Source: Nocardiopsis sp. MG754419
GTDB lineage: Bacteria; Actinomycetota; Actinomycetes; Streptosporangiales; Streptosporangiaceae
Assembly (NCBI RefSeq): GCF_018207095.1
Contig: NZ_QOCZ01000020.1
Span: forward strand, 1 to 64,000
DNA: 64,000 nt
Direction: 5' to 3'
Under the pieces are notes generated by a model, which worked only from the letters and a program-made list of their open reading frames with translations, was not told the origin of the DNA and ran no database searches. Positions 26,278 to 34,343 of the stretch are shown one piece after another (the first letter of the stretch is position 1; every line of letters starts with the position of its first letter). A program made the position numbers and the translations under genes.

Positions 26278-26804
26278 AGGGATCTCTCACTCCTTTGTGA
26301 GCAACGTCGTGCGTACACCGTGAAGAACACCCGGTCATATGACGTGTCCGCCGGACGGACGGCCGGCACGTCGCGGACGTGAACTTCCGTGCTGGGTTGT
26401 GACTTCTCGTGAACCCCTCGGACCGCAAGGGATCCACGATCGTGGGTGGTCGGATCGGTACCTGTGCGCACAGGCGAGGTGACGCGAGGCCAGGGAACTC
26501 CGTTGTTCCCACCTCAAGGGCACACCGCGGACGGGGCCCGGCCCCACCGTGGTGGGAACCCTGACCAGGCTACTGGTTTTCGTACCTGAGAACAGAACCG
26601 ACACCGTTACACGGTGGTTACCGCTCATGTGGATCGTATTGCGGGGGTTCGTACCGGCACACGGACAGGGCAAGATCCTTCCGCAGACGGTACCCGCTGT
26701 CGTTATGGGGACGTGACACCGGGTCGGCCTCGGAGCGTTCCGAACACGGGCCGAAGCCGAGCGGAGGTTCGAAGAAGCACGGCGGAGCCCCCGAGCGAGC
26801 ACTC
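26278..26804. other. Gap upstream of the NAD-GDH gene
   Basis: 527 bp without a gene. It should hold the gdh promoter close to 26280-26400. CACCGT (26608-26613) and ACGGTG (26617-26622) form a perfect small palindrome in an AT-richer stretch (26570-26660). The end nearest the HAD gene (26740-26803) is a GAGCGA/CGAAGC-rich stretch similar to one at 63848-63920; see findings. Confidence 0.45.
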
Positions 26805-27500
26805 CTAGCCCGTCGTCGCCCGGTGGACGGCGGTCATCACGGCGCGGGGGTCGCTCAGGTCGGGCAGGATGATCTGCGCGCCCGCGTCCCGCAGACGGCT
26901 CTCGGTGGCGGAGTCGTTGAGCACCGCGATGGGGGTCGCCCCACCGATCAGCGCGGCGCGCACGTCCGGTTCGGAGCCGGTGATGAACACCGTCTCCTCC
27001 TCCGTGTAGGCACGCCCGCCCTCGCCGGCGGCGTGCAGCCGGATGGACTGGATCAGGCTCGCCTTGGGGTAGTTCACCGAGCCGAACCCGCCGACGGCCA
27101 GGTTGAGGTAGGTGTCCAGACCGAAGGCCACCAGCTTGGCCGTGGCGTTGGCCCGGGTGCTGCCGCTGACCACCGACTGCACGGTGTCGGGCATGGAGGC
27201 CACCGCCGCCAGGGAGGCCGAGGCCCCCGGCATGACCCGCCCCTTGGCCAGCAACTGGTCGCCGCGCGCGGCGAACGTCGCCTCCAGGGTCGCCAGGAAG
27301 TCGGCGAGGGTCTCGTTGTCGGGGTCGAAGTCGACGTAGTTGCGGGCGCAGAACTCGAAGAACATCTCCGAGTCGGTGCGGCCCGCCGCCGACGTCAGGT
27401 AGACCAGCGGCTCACCGGTGACCTTCTCGAAGGCCTCCGCGTAGGCGGCCCGCATGACCTGACCGACGTCGAGGAGGGTGAGGTCGATGTTCCATAGCAC
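26805..27500 (-). CDS. HAD-superfamily protein with altered catalytic motifs
   Basis: 231 residues from GTG 27500. The helical cap and Rossmann core of a phosphoglycolate-phosphatase-like HAD protein are recognisable: motif II in SVVSGSTRANA and motif III Lys in NYPKASL. Motif I, however, reads LWNIDLTLL, with Asn where the nucleophile Asp of DxDxT should be (codon AAC). Motif IV reads FITGSEPDV, without the usual GD. Phosphatase activity is therefore doubtful. GAGGAG lies about 18 nt before the GTG and only 6-7 nt before an in-frame ATC at about 27515, so the true start may be a little upstream. Confidence 0.75.
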   Translation of the reverse strand: MLWNIDLTLLDVGQVMRAAYAEAFEKVTGEPLVYLTSAAGRTDSEMFFEFCARNYVDFDPDNETLADFLATLEATFAARGDQLLAKGRVMPGASASLAAVASMPDTVQSVVSGSTRANATAKLVAFGLDTYLNLAVGGFGSVNYPKASLIQSIRLHAAGEGGRAYTEEETVFITGSEPDVRAALIGGATPIAVLNDSATESRLRDAGAQIILPDLSDPRAVMTAVHRATTG

Positions 27501-27715
27501 CAGGCGGCTGATGGCTGACTCCTCGGCGTTCGGGGGTTCGGGACGCCTCTATTGTGCCGGATGCGCCGTTCGCGGTGGAAACCGCCGTCCACGGGACCGG
27601 CCGGTGCCCGGCGCGCCACCGTGCGGGGGTCGGCCGGGGCCGGGACGGCCGCGACGCCCCCGTGGCCGGCCCTCCTCCCGTCCCGACGGGAGGACGGCAC
27701 CGCCGGGCCCCGCCC

Positions 27716-28174
27716 TCACGGGCGGGCGTCCTCGATCAGGTAGCGGATCTCCTGGACGGCGAACCACAGCAGTTCGTGGTCCCCGGCGGCCTCGGACGCG
27801 GGGTCGTCCGCCGCCTCGGCGATGTCGGCCGCGGCCCCCTCGTCGTCCACGTGCGCCGACTTCAGCTTCTTGTACGGGATGGCCGCCCGAACGCTCACCC
27901 GGGCCACACCGTCACCCTGACGGGCCTCGTGGTCGACGACGTGATCGGGCATCTCCGCGGTCAGGACCACACGCCGACGCGGGGCCCCGGGGTCGGTCCT
28001 CAACAGACGCAGGGACTCCTCCGCGGCCGCGTACATGGCGTCGTACTCGGCCTCCTCGGCGTCGTCGCCGGGCCCCGGGTCGGCCGTGAACGCGATCAGG
28101 GGTTCGCCCTCCAGGCGCCCCTCGTCGAGGAGGGTCGCGAGTGCGGGGACGGTACTGGGCAGGAAGACGTACAT
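27716..28174 (-). CDS. DUF6912-like hypothetical protein
   Basis: 152 residues from ATG 28174. The opening MYVFLPSTVPALATLLDEG and the C-terminal HELLWFAVQEIRYLI match what I recall of a conserved actinobacterial family (DUF6912) of unknown function. It is soluble and strongly acidic in the loops (GDDAEEAEYDAM, DDEGAAADIAEAADD). It sits between two HAD-type genes on the same strand with gaps of 78 and 215 bp, so a shared transcript with the upstream HAD gene is possible. Confidence 0.6.
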   Translation of the reverse strand: MYVFLPSTVPALATLLDEGRLEGEPLIAFTADPGPGDDAEEAEYDAMYAAAEESLRLLRTDPGAPRRRVVLTAEMPDHVVDHEARQGDGVARVSVRAAIPYKKLKSAHVDDEGAAADIAEAADDPASEAAGDHELLWFAVQEIRYLIEDARP

Positions 28175-28252
28175 CGAGGCTCCAGGGCGCGGTCGGTTTC
28201 CCTACGAGTCTGGCAAAGAACCCGAGGTGACCGGACCCGCGCCCCGTCGGGG

Positions 28253-28912
28253 TCAGACCGGCTGGCGTTCCTGGTCGGTCTCCGGGGCCCCCAGGAAGTG
28301 CGCGAGCGCCGCGCGGGTGCTCGCCACGTCCCGGTGCAGGATGCCCGTCATACCCAGGGATTCCGCCGTGGTGACGTTGTGTTCGAGGTCGTCGATGAAG
28401 ACGCACTCCTCGGGGGCCAGCCCGAGTCGTTCACAGGTGTGCAGGTAGATGCGTTCCTCGGGTTTGCGCATCCCCACCTCGCCGGAGATGACCACGGTGT
28501 CGAAGGTGGCCGCGAAGCGCTCGCGCGGGTAGCCGTTGCCCCAGGAGTTGGACAGAAGCGCGGTGGCGTGCCCGCCCGCGCGCGCGGAGCCGAGCGCGTC
28601 GTACATGTCGTGGATCGGCTCGAAACGGGAGAACATCCGCTGGATCAGTCCGACGGCCTCGATCGGTCCACCGTGTGTGGAGCGCAACAGGGCGGCCAGG
28701 TCGCGTTCGAACTCGGCCGTGTCGAGTTCGCCGCGTTCCAGGGCGTGCACCGGGTTGTCGACCAGGCGCCCGTCGAAGAAGCCGCTCATGACCTCGTAAT
28801 AGTGGTCGACGTCGATCCTGTCGTGGCGGAGCCACGCCTGGATGCCGTCGACGAGGGGCGGCGTGAGCACACCGCCCCAGTCGGAGATGACCCCTCGTCG
28901 GGTGCCGTTCAT
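28253..28912 (-). CDS. HAD-IA family hydrolase
   Basis: 219 residues from ATG 28912. Motif I is ISDWGGVLT: the nucleophile Asp is present, but the second acid is Gly, as is common in actinobacterial DWGGVL proteins. Motif II is LLSNSWGN, motif III Lys is in EVGMRKPEERIY, and motif IV is FIDDLEHNV. It is likely a soluble phosphatase or dehalogenase-like hydrolase with a small helical cap (about 20-90). The replaced general acid means classical phosphatase chemistry may not apply. The substrate is unknown. It lies downstream of nagZ on the same strand, after a strong hairpin. Confidence 0.8.
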   Translation of the reverse strand: MNGTRRGVISDWGGVLTPPLVDGIQAWLRHDRIDVDHYYEVMSGFFDGRLVDNPVHALERGELDTAEFERDLAALLRSTHGGPIEAVGLIQRMFSRFEPIHDMYDALGSARAGGHATALLSNSWGNGYPRERFAATFDTVVISGEVGMRKPEERIYLHTCERLGLAPEECVFIDDLEHNVTTAESLGMTGILHRDVASTRAALAHFLGAPETDQERQPV

Positions 28913-28978
28913 CCGATCGCCTCCTCAGGTGAGCCATGGGGTGCACACCCACCCGGTTCCTCGGCGGCCCGAGAGGTC

Positions 28979-29010
28979 GGGCGGGGAACGGTTCTTCCCG
29001 TTCCCCGCCC
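28979..29010 (-). terminator. Terminator of nagZ
   Basis: A 13-bp perfect stem, GGGCGGGGAACGG (28979-28991) with CCGTTCCCCGCCC (28998-29010), loop 6 nt. It begins about 50 nt after the nagZ stop on the minus strand. Confidence 0.7.
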
Positions 29011-29061
29011 GCTTCAATCCCGGGCCGGGGAGGAATCACCCGACCGCGTCGCACCGTGGAC

Positions 29062-30729
29062 TCAGTAGCCCAGACCCGTTCCCGATCGGACGTCGGCACC
29101 GGGGATGTCCACCGGAAGCTCACCCGACGGGGAGACCTCGCCGGCGATGACCCTGGCCGCGGCCGTACGGGAGACCTCCACGGCCGAGTACAGGGCGAGG
29201 TAACCCTCGACCTCGGGGAAGGCCTCCAGGTCGTAGGGGCCGCCCTGGGCCACCACCACGACCGGGGTGCCGGCGCTCTCCCCCGCGTCGACCAGCCCCT
29301 GCTGTTCGGTGGAGCCACGGGCCCCCTCGGTGCCCACGACGAGGACCTCCTCGCCGTCGTCCACGACCTCCAGGCCCGCGTCCGTGAGGGCCGGGGCCAG
29401 GCCGTCGGCGCCCACCCCCACGACCCGCACCCGGGTGCCCTCGGCGAGCGGCAGGAGTTCGCCCACGTTCTGCACGAGGGTCACCGACGCCTCGGCCACC
29501 CTCCGGGCGGCCTCGGCGTGCTCGGGGTCGTCCATGACCGCCGCGGCCGCCGTCGAGTCGACCGGTTCGGCCTCCAGGACACCGCGCTTCTCCTTGAGCG
29601 TCAGCACCCGGAGCACCGACGCGTCGATGCGCTCCTCACTGATGCGCCCGTCCTCGACCGCCGCGCGGATCGCGGAGACCGCCGCGCCCGGGTCCGGGGG
29701 CATGAGCAACTGGTCGACGCCCGCCTCGATCACGCGGACCGCGATCTCCCCGTCGTCGTGGCGCTGGCGCACGCCCTCCATGTTGAGGGCGTCGGTGGTG
29801 ACCACACCGTCGTAGCCGAGCTCGTCCCGCAGGATCCCGTCGATGATCACCGGGGAGAGCGTGGCCGGGTCCTCGGAGTCGTCCAGCTGCGGCATGAGCA
29901 CGTGAGCGGTCATGATCGCGTCGACCCCGGCCTCCACCGCCGCGCGGAACGGCGGCAGGTGCTCGGCCTCCCAGCGGTCCCGCGGCAGGTCGATGACGGG
30001 CAGCCCGGTGTGGCTGTCCACGTCGGTGTCGCCGTGTCCGGGGAAGTGTTTGGCCACCGGCACGACACCGTTCTCGGCGTAGGCCGCGGCCTCGGCCAGC
30101 ACCATGTCCGACACACGGTCCGGATCGGATCCGAAGGAGCGGATACCGATCACCGGGTTGTTCGGATCGGTGTTGACGTCGGCGTCGGGCGCGTAGTTCA
30201 GGTTGACGCCCACGGCGGCCAGTTCCGTGGCGGTGGTGGCCGCGCGCAGGGCCGCGAGGTCGGTGTCACCGGTGGCTCCGACCGCCATCGCGTCGGGGAA
30301 GTGCGTGCCCACCGGCATGCGCACGACCCGGCCCTGCTCCTGGTCGATACCGAGGAACAGCGGCACCCCCTGGGCCTGTTCGCCCGCCAGTTCCTGGACA
30401 CCCGCCGACAGCTCGGCGATCTGTTCGGCGTCCTCCAGGTTCGCGTCGAAGTAGATGAGCCCGCCGGGGTGGTAGGCCTCGATCTGGGCGGCGTTGTCCG
30501 CCGCCGTGGTGCCCTGGGCCGTGAGCACCATGAGCTGACCGATCTTGTCGTCCAGGTCCATCCCGGCCAGGAGCTCGGGTGCCAGGACGGGCTCGAAGGG
30601 CTCGGCCGAGGCGTCCGGTCGCTGTTCGTTCTCTCCGGGCGAGGTACCCACCTCCTCGGGGTTCGTGGTGCATGCGGTGATCACCAGGGCGAGGCCTACG
30701 CAGACCGGGGCCAGGGCGTGCGGTTTCAT
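29062..30729 (-). CDS. nagZ: Secreted beta-N-acetylhexosaminidase, GH3 (NagZ-like lipoprotein)
   Basis: 555 residues. I chose ATG 30729 because GAGG lies just upstream; a second in-frame ATG is at 30741. A signal peptide ends in a lipobox (LVITAC), so it should be a surface lipoprotein. The GH3 core shows KHFPGHGDTDVDSHTGLP, the NagZ loop with the catalytic His, and TDALNMEGV with the nucleophile Asp. A second alpha/beta domain runs to the C-terminus. It removes terminal GlcNAc from chitin or wall fragments. It lies directly downstream of the PTS genes, so released GlcNAc could be imported at once. Confidence 0.9.
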   Translation of the reverse strand: MKPHALAPVCVGLALVITACTTNPEEVGTSPGENEQRPDASAEPFEPVLAPELLAGMDLDDKIGQLMVLTAQGTTAADNAAQIEAYHPGGLIYFDANLEDAEQIAELSAGVQELAGEQAQGVPLFLGIDQEQGRVVRMPVGTHFPDAMAVGATGDTDLAALRAATTATELAAVGVNLNYAPDADVNTDPNNPVIGIRSFGSDPDRVSDMVLAEAAAYAENGVVPVAKHFPGHGDTDVDSHTGLPVIDLPRDRWEAEHLPPFRAAVEAGVDAIMTAHVLMPQLDDSEDPATLSPVIIDGILRDELGYDGVVTTDALNMEGVRQRHDDGEIAVRVIEAGVDQLLMPPDPGAAVSAIRAAVEDGRISEERIDASVLRVLTLKEKRGVLEAEPVDSTAAAAVMDDPEHAEAARRVAEASVTLVQNVGELLPLAEGTRVRVVGVGADGLAPALTDAGLEVVDDGEEVLVVGTEGARGSTEQQGLVDAGESAGTPVVVVAQGGPYDLEAFPEVEGYLALYSAVEVSRTAAARVIAGEVSPSGELPVDIPGADVRSGTGLGY

Positions 30730-30851
30730 GTGGGGCCTCATCTCCGGCCGATCGCTGGGTGCGGCCGGAGAATACCCTGTCCCGGGGGGTGAGCGTCCTC
30801 ACCCCACCGTGCGGTGGGCGGGATCGGGCACCGTCGGAACGCGAGGCGAGG

Positions 30852-31352
30852 TCAGGAACCGACCGGGGCCCAGACGAAGAGCTCGTCCCCGACGGTGACC
30901 GCACCGGCGGCGCGGGTGCCCAGGTCGCCGGCGGCCGCGTCGAGCGCCACGACCGGCACCACGGAGGGTTTGCCGAGGGCGGCGACCGACCCCGGCGACC
31001 AGTCGATCACCGGGGTGCCCGCCGTGACCTCGGACCCCTCCGCGACGAGGAGGACGAACCCCTCCCCCGCGAGCTGCACGGTGTCGATGCCCAGGTGGAC
31101 CAGGACACCGCGCCGCTCGTCCGGGGCCATGACCACGAAGGCGTGGGGGTGCAGCTTCACCAGGGTCCCGTCGATGGGGGCGACCGCCTCCTGCCGGGAC
31201 TCCTGGCCGCCCTCCTGACCGGGCTCGGGGTGCACGGCGACCCCGGGGCCGACCATGCTCTGGGAGAAGACCGGATCGGGCACGGTCTCCAGAGACATCG
31301 CCGTTCCGGGGACGGGGGAGAGCACGCGCAGCGCACTGGTGAGGACTGACAT
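30852..31352 (-). CDS. crr: PTS glucose-family EIIA component
   Basis: 166 residues from ATG 31352; an in-frame GTG at 31379 is an alternative, and neither has a clean ribosome site. Single-domain glucose-type IIA. The phosphoacceptor His is in GVLVHLGIDTVQL, and HPHAFVVMAPDERRG holds the second active-site His. Gly/Gln-rich HPEPGQEGGQESRQE is a loop insertion near residue 45. It receives phosphate from HPr and passes it to the EIIB encoded 97 bp upstream. A small hairpin with a T-run separates the two genes. It probably serves GlcNAc uptake, judged from context. Confidence 0.9.
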   Translation of the reverse strand: MSVLTSALRVLSPVPGTAMSLETVPDPVFSQSMVGPGVAVHPEPGQEGGQESRQEAVAPIDGTLVKLHPHAFVVMAPDERRGVLVHLGIDTVQLAGEGFVLLVAEGSEVTAGTPVIDWSPGSVAALGKPSVVPVVALDAAAGDLGTRAAGAVTVGDELFVWAPVGS

Positions 31353-31405
31353 GCAGGAGATCTTCCCTGAGGGCGGCACTTAATCCGGAATCACGCCGAC
31401 CAAAA

Positions 31406-31419
31406 GGGCCGAAGGGCCC
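31406..31419 (-). terminator. Small intrinsic terminator after ptsB
   Basis: On the minus strand GGGCC, a 4-base loop and GGCCC are followed immediately by TTTT (plus 31402-31405), the classical arrangement. It lies 31 nt after the EIIB stop. crr may thus need read-through or its own promoter. Confidence 0.55.
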
Positions 31420-31449
31420 GACTTTCTCGCCGGTCCTCTCGGATCCGCC

Positions 31450-31686
31450 CTACTCCAGGAGATCCTGGATGTCGTCGGTGAGACTGTCGGCCTCGGGTCC
31501 GACCACGACCTGCACGACACGGCCCGAGACCAGTACCCCGTGCGCGCCGGCCGCCTTGAGCGCGTCCTCCCGGACGAGCCCCGGGTCGGCCACCTCCGTG
31601 CGCAACCGGGTGATGCACGCCTCGATGTCCTCGATGTTGGCCGCGCCGCCCAATCCGGCGACGATCGCCTCTGCCTTGTCGGCCAT
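31450..31686 (-). CDS. ptsB: PTS EIIB component, GlcNAc/glucose family
   Basis: 78 residues from ATG 31686 (GGAGGG 5-6 nt upstream). Phosphotransfer domain with the active-site Cys in NIEDIEACITRLRTEV. The separate short B domain is the arrangement known for the GlcNAc permease of Streptomyces (PtsB/NagF). It passes phosphate from EIIA to the sugar held by EIIC. An AT-richer start region with TAAGCT (about 31745-31750) suggests a local promoter. A half-matching DasR-type site (ACTGG...CCAC with a 5-base core) lies near 31718. Confidence 0.88.
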   Translation of the reverse strand: MADKAEAIVAGLGGAANIEDIEACITRLRTEVADPGLVREDALKAAGAHGVLVSGRVVQVVVGPEADSLTDDIQDLLE

Positions 31687-31784
31687 GTGCCCTCCGCGCT
31701 CTGTTCTCGCGTGCCTCACTGGCACGTCCACGAATCTCAGCCGAGCTTAGAAGGTGGCGCACCGCACACGCCAGGGTCGGAGCC

Positions 31785-31820
31785 GGGCCGGTGTCTCCGG
31801 ATGATCCGGGGCACCGGCCC
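31785..31820 (-). terminator. Nested hairpin after the EIIC gene
   Basis: GGGCCGGTG (31785-31793) pairs with CACCGGCCC (31812-31820), and inside it CCGGAT pairs with ATCCGG. It begins 7 nt after the EIIC stop codon on the minus strand, so it should end or limit the dasR-ptsC transcript. Confidence 0.65.
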
Positions 31821-31827
31821 GCGTGGG

Positions 31828-33309
31828 TCAGTCCGCCGGGTCACGGTCCCTCACGGTGGTCCCGTCGCCCCTGCCCACACCGTCGGAGCGGTCCTCCGCC
31901 CCCGCGGCGGCGGGTTCGGCGGCGGGGACGTTCTCCTCGGGATCGCTCTCGCGGCCCGGCGTGGGGAGGTTCAGCCTCGTGATGAGCAGGTAGAAGATCG
32001 CGAAGTAGACCACGAAGTACATCAGGCCGAACAACAGCAGGATTCCCAGACCCTGGGTGTTGTCCTTGGTGGCGTTGAGCAACAGGTCGATGAGGCCCGC
32101 GGAGAATCCGAAGCCCAATTGCACGTCCAGCGCGTTCAACACCGCCATGGACACACCCGTGAGCACGATGTGCACACCGAACAGCAGCGGGGCCACGAAG
32201 ATGAACGCGAACTCCACCGGTTCGGTGATACCCGTGACGAACGCGGTCAGCGCCGCCGGGATCATGATGGAACCGATCTGCGCGCGGCGCGCCGGGGAGG
32301 CGGCCAGCCACATGGCCAGGGCGGCGCCGGGGAGGCCGAACATCAGCACGGGGAAGAAGCCGGACAGCATGCCCCCGGCGTCGGGGTCCCCGGCGAAGTA
32401 GCGGGTGATCTCACCGTTCGAGACGGTACCGTCGTCCGCGGTGTAACCGCCGGAGACGAACCAGATGAACGAGTTGACCACGTGGTGCAGACCCAGCGGC
32501 AGCAGGATGCGGTTGATGAGCCCGTAGAGTCCGGCCCCGAGCGCACCGGCACCGATGATGGCCTCGCCGAGGTTCTGGATCCACATGCCGACGATCGGCC
32601 AGATCAGACCGAGGGCCACACCCATGACCAGGCCGGCCAGCGCGGTGACGATCGGCACGAAACGACGCCCGCCGAAGAAGCCGAGCCAGGTGGGCAGCTT
32701 GATCCGGTGGTAGCGCTGCCACAGCAACGCCGCGATCAGACCCATGGCGATGCCGCCGAGGACGTCGGTGGGGTTCTTGATCGCGTGGTCGATGGCCGGG
32801 GCCACCGCGTTGACCGTCGCGGGGTCGGTGAGGGGCTCCCGGGTCACCGGATCGACCGCGAGCGGATAGGACGTGATCTGCGATCCCAGATCGCCCTGGG
32901 GGCCGTCGAACGTGAACATCGTCCACGTGGCGACCCGGTCGAAGACCAGGTAGCCGACGACCGCCGCCAGCGCGGTGGAACCGTCGGCGCGTTTGGCGAA
33001 GCCGATCGCCACACCGATCGCGAAGAGCAACGGCAGTGCCTGGAAGATCGCGTCGCCAGCGGTGCCCACGGCCCCGGAGACGGGATCCATCCAGGCCATG
33101 CCCGGCAACCCGGCCAGACCGTCGGCGCCGAGCAGGTCCGGCTGTCCCAGACGGAGCAGGATCGCGGCGGCCGGCAGGACCGCGATCGGCATCATCAGAC
33201 TGCGGCCGAGTCGCTGCAGCACGGCCAGCGTGGCGGAACCGCGACCACCCCCGCCGGCGCTGCCGCCGGACGGTGTCGGTGTGGTGCGGGCGGCTGTGGG
33301 GTCCGACAT
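31828..33309 (-). CDS. ptsC: PTS EIIC permease, N-acetylglucosamine type
   Basis: 493 residues from ATG 33309 (AAGGAAGG upstream). About ten hydrophobic segments; the N-terminal cytoplasmic tail (1-30) is Gly/Ser-rich and low in complexity. GlcNAc/glucose EIIC features include LPAAAILLRLGQPD, the long loop with PTDVLGGIAMGLIAALLW, and the substrate-loop ITEPVEFAFIFVAPLLF. It transports and phosphorylates the sugar with EIIB and EIIA. I assign GlcNAc rather than glucose from the adjoining dasR, nagZ and SIS-deaminase genes. Confidence 0.88.
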   Translation of the reverse strand: MSDPTAARTTPTPSGGSAGGGGRGSATLAVLQRLGRSLMMPIAVLPAAAILLRLGQPDLLGADGLAGLPGMAWMDPVSGAVGTAGDAIFQALPLLFAIGVAIGFAKRADGSTALAAVVGYLVFDRVATWTMFTFDGPQGDLGSQITSYPLAVDPVTREPLTDPATVNAVAPAIDHAIKNPTDVLGGIAMGLIAALLWQRYHRIKLPTWLGFFGGRRFVPIVTALAGLVMGVALGLIWPIVGMWIQNLGEAIIGAGALGAGLYGLINRILLPLGLHHVVNSFIWFVSGGYTADDGTVSNGEITRYFAGDPDAGGMLSGFFPVLMFGLPGAALAMWLAASPARRAQIGSIMIPAALTAFVTGITEPVEFAFIFVAPLLFGVHIVLTGVSMAVLNALDVQLGFGFSAGLIDLLLNATKDNTQGLGILLLFGLMYFVVYFAIFYLLITRLNLPTPGRESDPEENVPAAEPAAAGAEDRSDGVGRGDGTTVRDRDPAD

Positions 33310-33356
33310 GGCGGGGGGCCTTCCTTTACGGACGCGCGCCGAGCGGGCGCGGGACG

Positions 33357-34094
33357 TCAGTCGCCGTGCCGGCGCGGATCCAACCGGGAGTGCAGCTGGT
33401 AGCGGTCGGCACGGTAGGTGGACAGCGCCAGTTCCACGCACTGTCCCTTGGCGAAGCTGCGGCGCTGCATCACCAGCACCGGGCTCCCGGCGGGCAGACC
33501 GAGGAGACGGGAGTCGGCCGAGTCGCAGATCCCGGCCTCGATGGTCTGCTCCCCGGAATCCAACAGGATGTCGTACTCGTTTTCCAGGACCTCATAGAGA
33601 GATCTCTCGGCGAGGTCGTAGTCCTCCAGGCCCGGCACCATCGCGGCCGGGATGTTGGACCGCTCCACCGCCATCGGTTCGTCGTCGGCGGTGCGCATGC
33701 GTTCGATGTGGTGGACGAGGGTGCCGGGGGCGATGTCGAGCATGCGCGCGGTGTGGCCACTGGCCGGGATGACCTGACGGATGAGCTCGCGGGCGCCCGG
33801 TTCGAACCCGCGGGCGCGCATGTCCTCGCTGTAGGAGGCCAGGACCAGGGACATCTCGATCTTGGGGCGCGCCACGAAGGTGCCCTTGCCGGGCACACGA
33901 TAGAGCTTGCCCTCGGCCACCAGCAGATCGATGGTCTGCCGCACCGTCATCCGGGACAACCCGTAGTCGGTGCTGAGCTCACGCTCGGAGGCGATCATGT
34001 CGTCCACACTCAGCCCGGTCGAGGTGATCCGGTCCAGCAGCAGGTCACGGAGTTGGACGTACTTGGGGAGCGGGTTGGTGGGGTCGATCGACAT
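33357..34094 (-). CDS. dasR: GntR/HutC-family regulator, DasR-like
   Basis: 245 residues from ATG 34094. The N-terminal winged helix (about 8-75) has SERELSTDYGLSRMTVRQTI and the wing YRVPGKGTFVARP. The C-terminal UTRA ligand domain (about 90-235) contains PAAMVPGLEDYDLAERSLYEVLE. In Streptomyces DasR binds glucosamine-6-phosphate and controls chitin and GlcNAc genes. It is located between ptsC and a divergent SIS deaminase gene. A composite DasR-like operator (34190-34215) lies in that gap, so autoregulation and control of the neighbours are likely. Confidence 0.88.
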   Translation of the reverse strand: MSIDPTNPLPKYVQLRDLLLDRITSTGLSVDDMIASERELSTDYGLSRMTVRQTIDLLVAEGKLYRVPGKGTFVARPKIEMSLVLASYSEDMRARGFEPGARELIRQVIPASGHTARMLDIAPGTLVHHIERMRTADDEPMAVERSNIPAAMVPGLEDYDLAERSLYEVLENEYDILLDSGEQTIEAGICDSADSRLLGLPAGSPVLVMQRRSFAKGQCVELALSTYRADRYQLHSRLDPRRHGD

Positions 34095-34189
34095 GGACGG
34101 CCTTCTGTTGGGCGGACGGATCGGCGTGGGAAGACCCTAGCGCGCGGCCGGCCTCGCCATTCGGATTTCTCCTGGCATATCGGATTCCA

Positions 34190-34215
34190 ACTGGTATAGT
34201 CCGGACTAGACCACA
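34190..34215. promoter_or_regulatory. Composite DasR-like operator (dre)
   Basis: The known dre consensus is ACTGGTCTAGACCACT. Two overlapping matches lie here: ACTGGTATAGTCCGGA (34190-34205, 11 of 16) and TCCGGACTAGACCACA (34200-34215, 12 of 16). Together they keep an outer ACTGG half-site and an outer GACCAC half-site. A TATAGT box (34195-34200) lies inside, and an extra CTGGCATAT half-site is at 34172-34180. The location, between dasR and the divergent SIS gene, is where autoregulation is expected. Confidence 0.65.
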
Positions 34216-34343
34216 GCATCGATCCCCTGTCAACGCCCCGCCGGCGATGTCGTGACCGGCGCGGAACCACCGTTTCCCCGGTCTTCGGCGCGGCGCCCGG
34301 TGCCCGTTCGGGGCCGCCCGTGCACACCCTGGGAAGGTTGCCC

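Noticed and set aside
21307-26382. A 1691-codon open frame on the plus strand opposite the NAD-GDH gene
   Set aside because: The GDH frame on the minus strand has full motifs; the plus frame is an antisense shadow of high-GC coding DNA with Val/Gly/Asp repeats and no domain.
33793-33815. GGTTCGAACCC tRNA T-arm-like string
   Set aside because: It lies inside the coding sequence of dasR and has no acceptor or anticodon stems around it.
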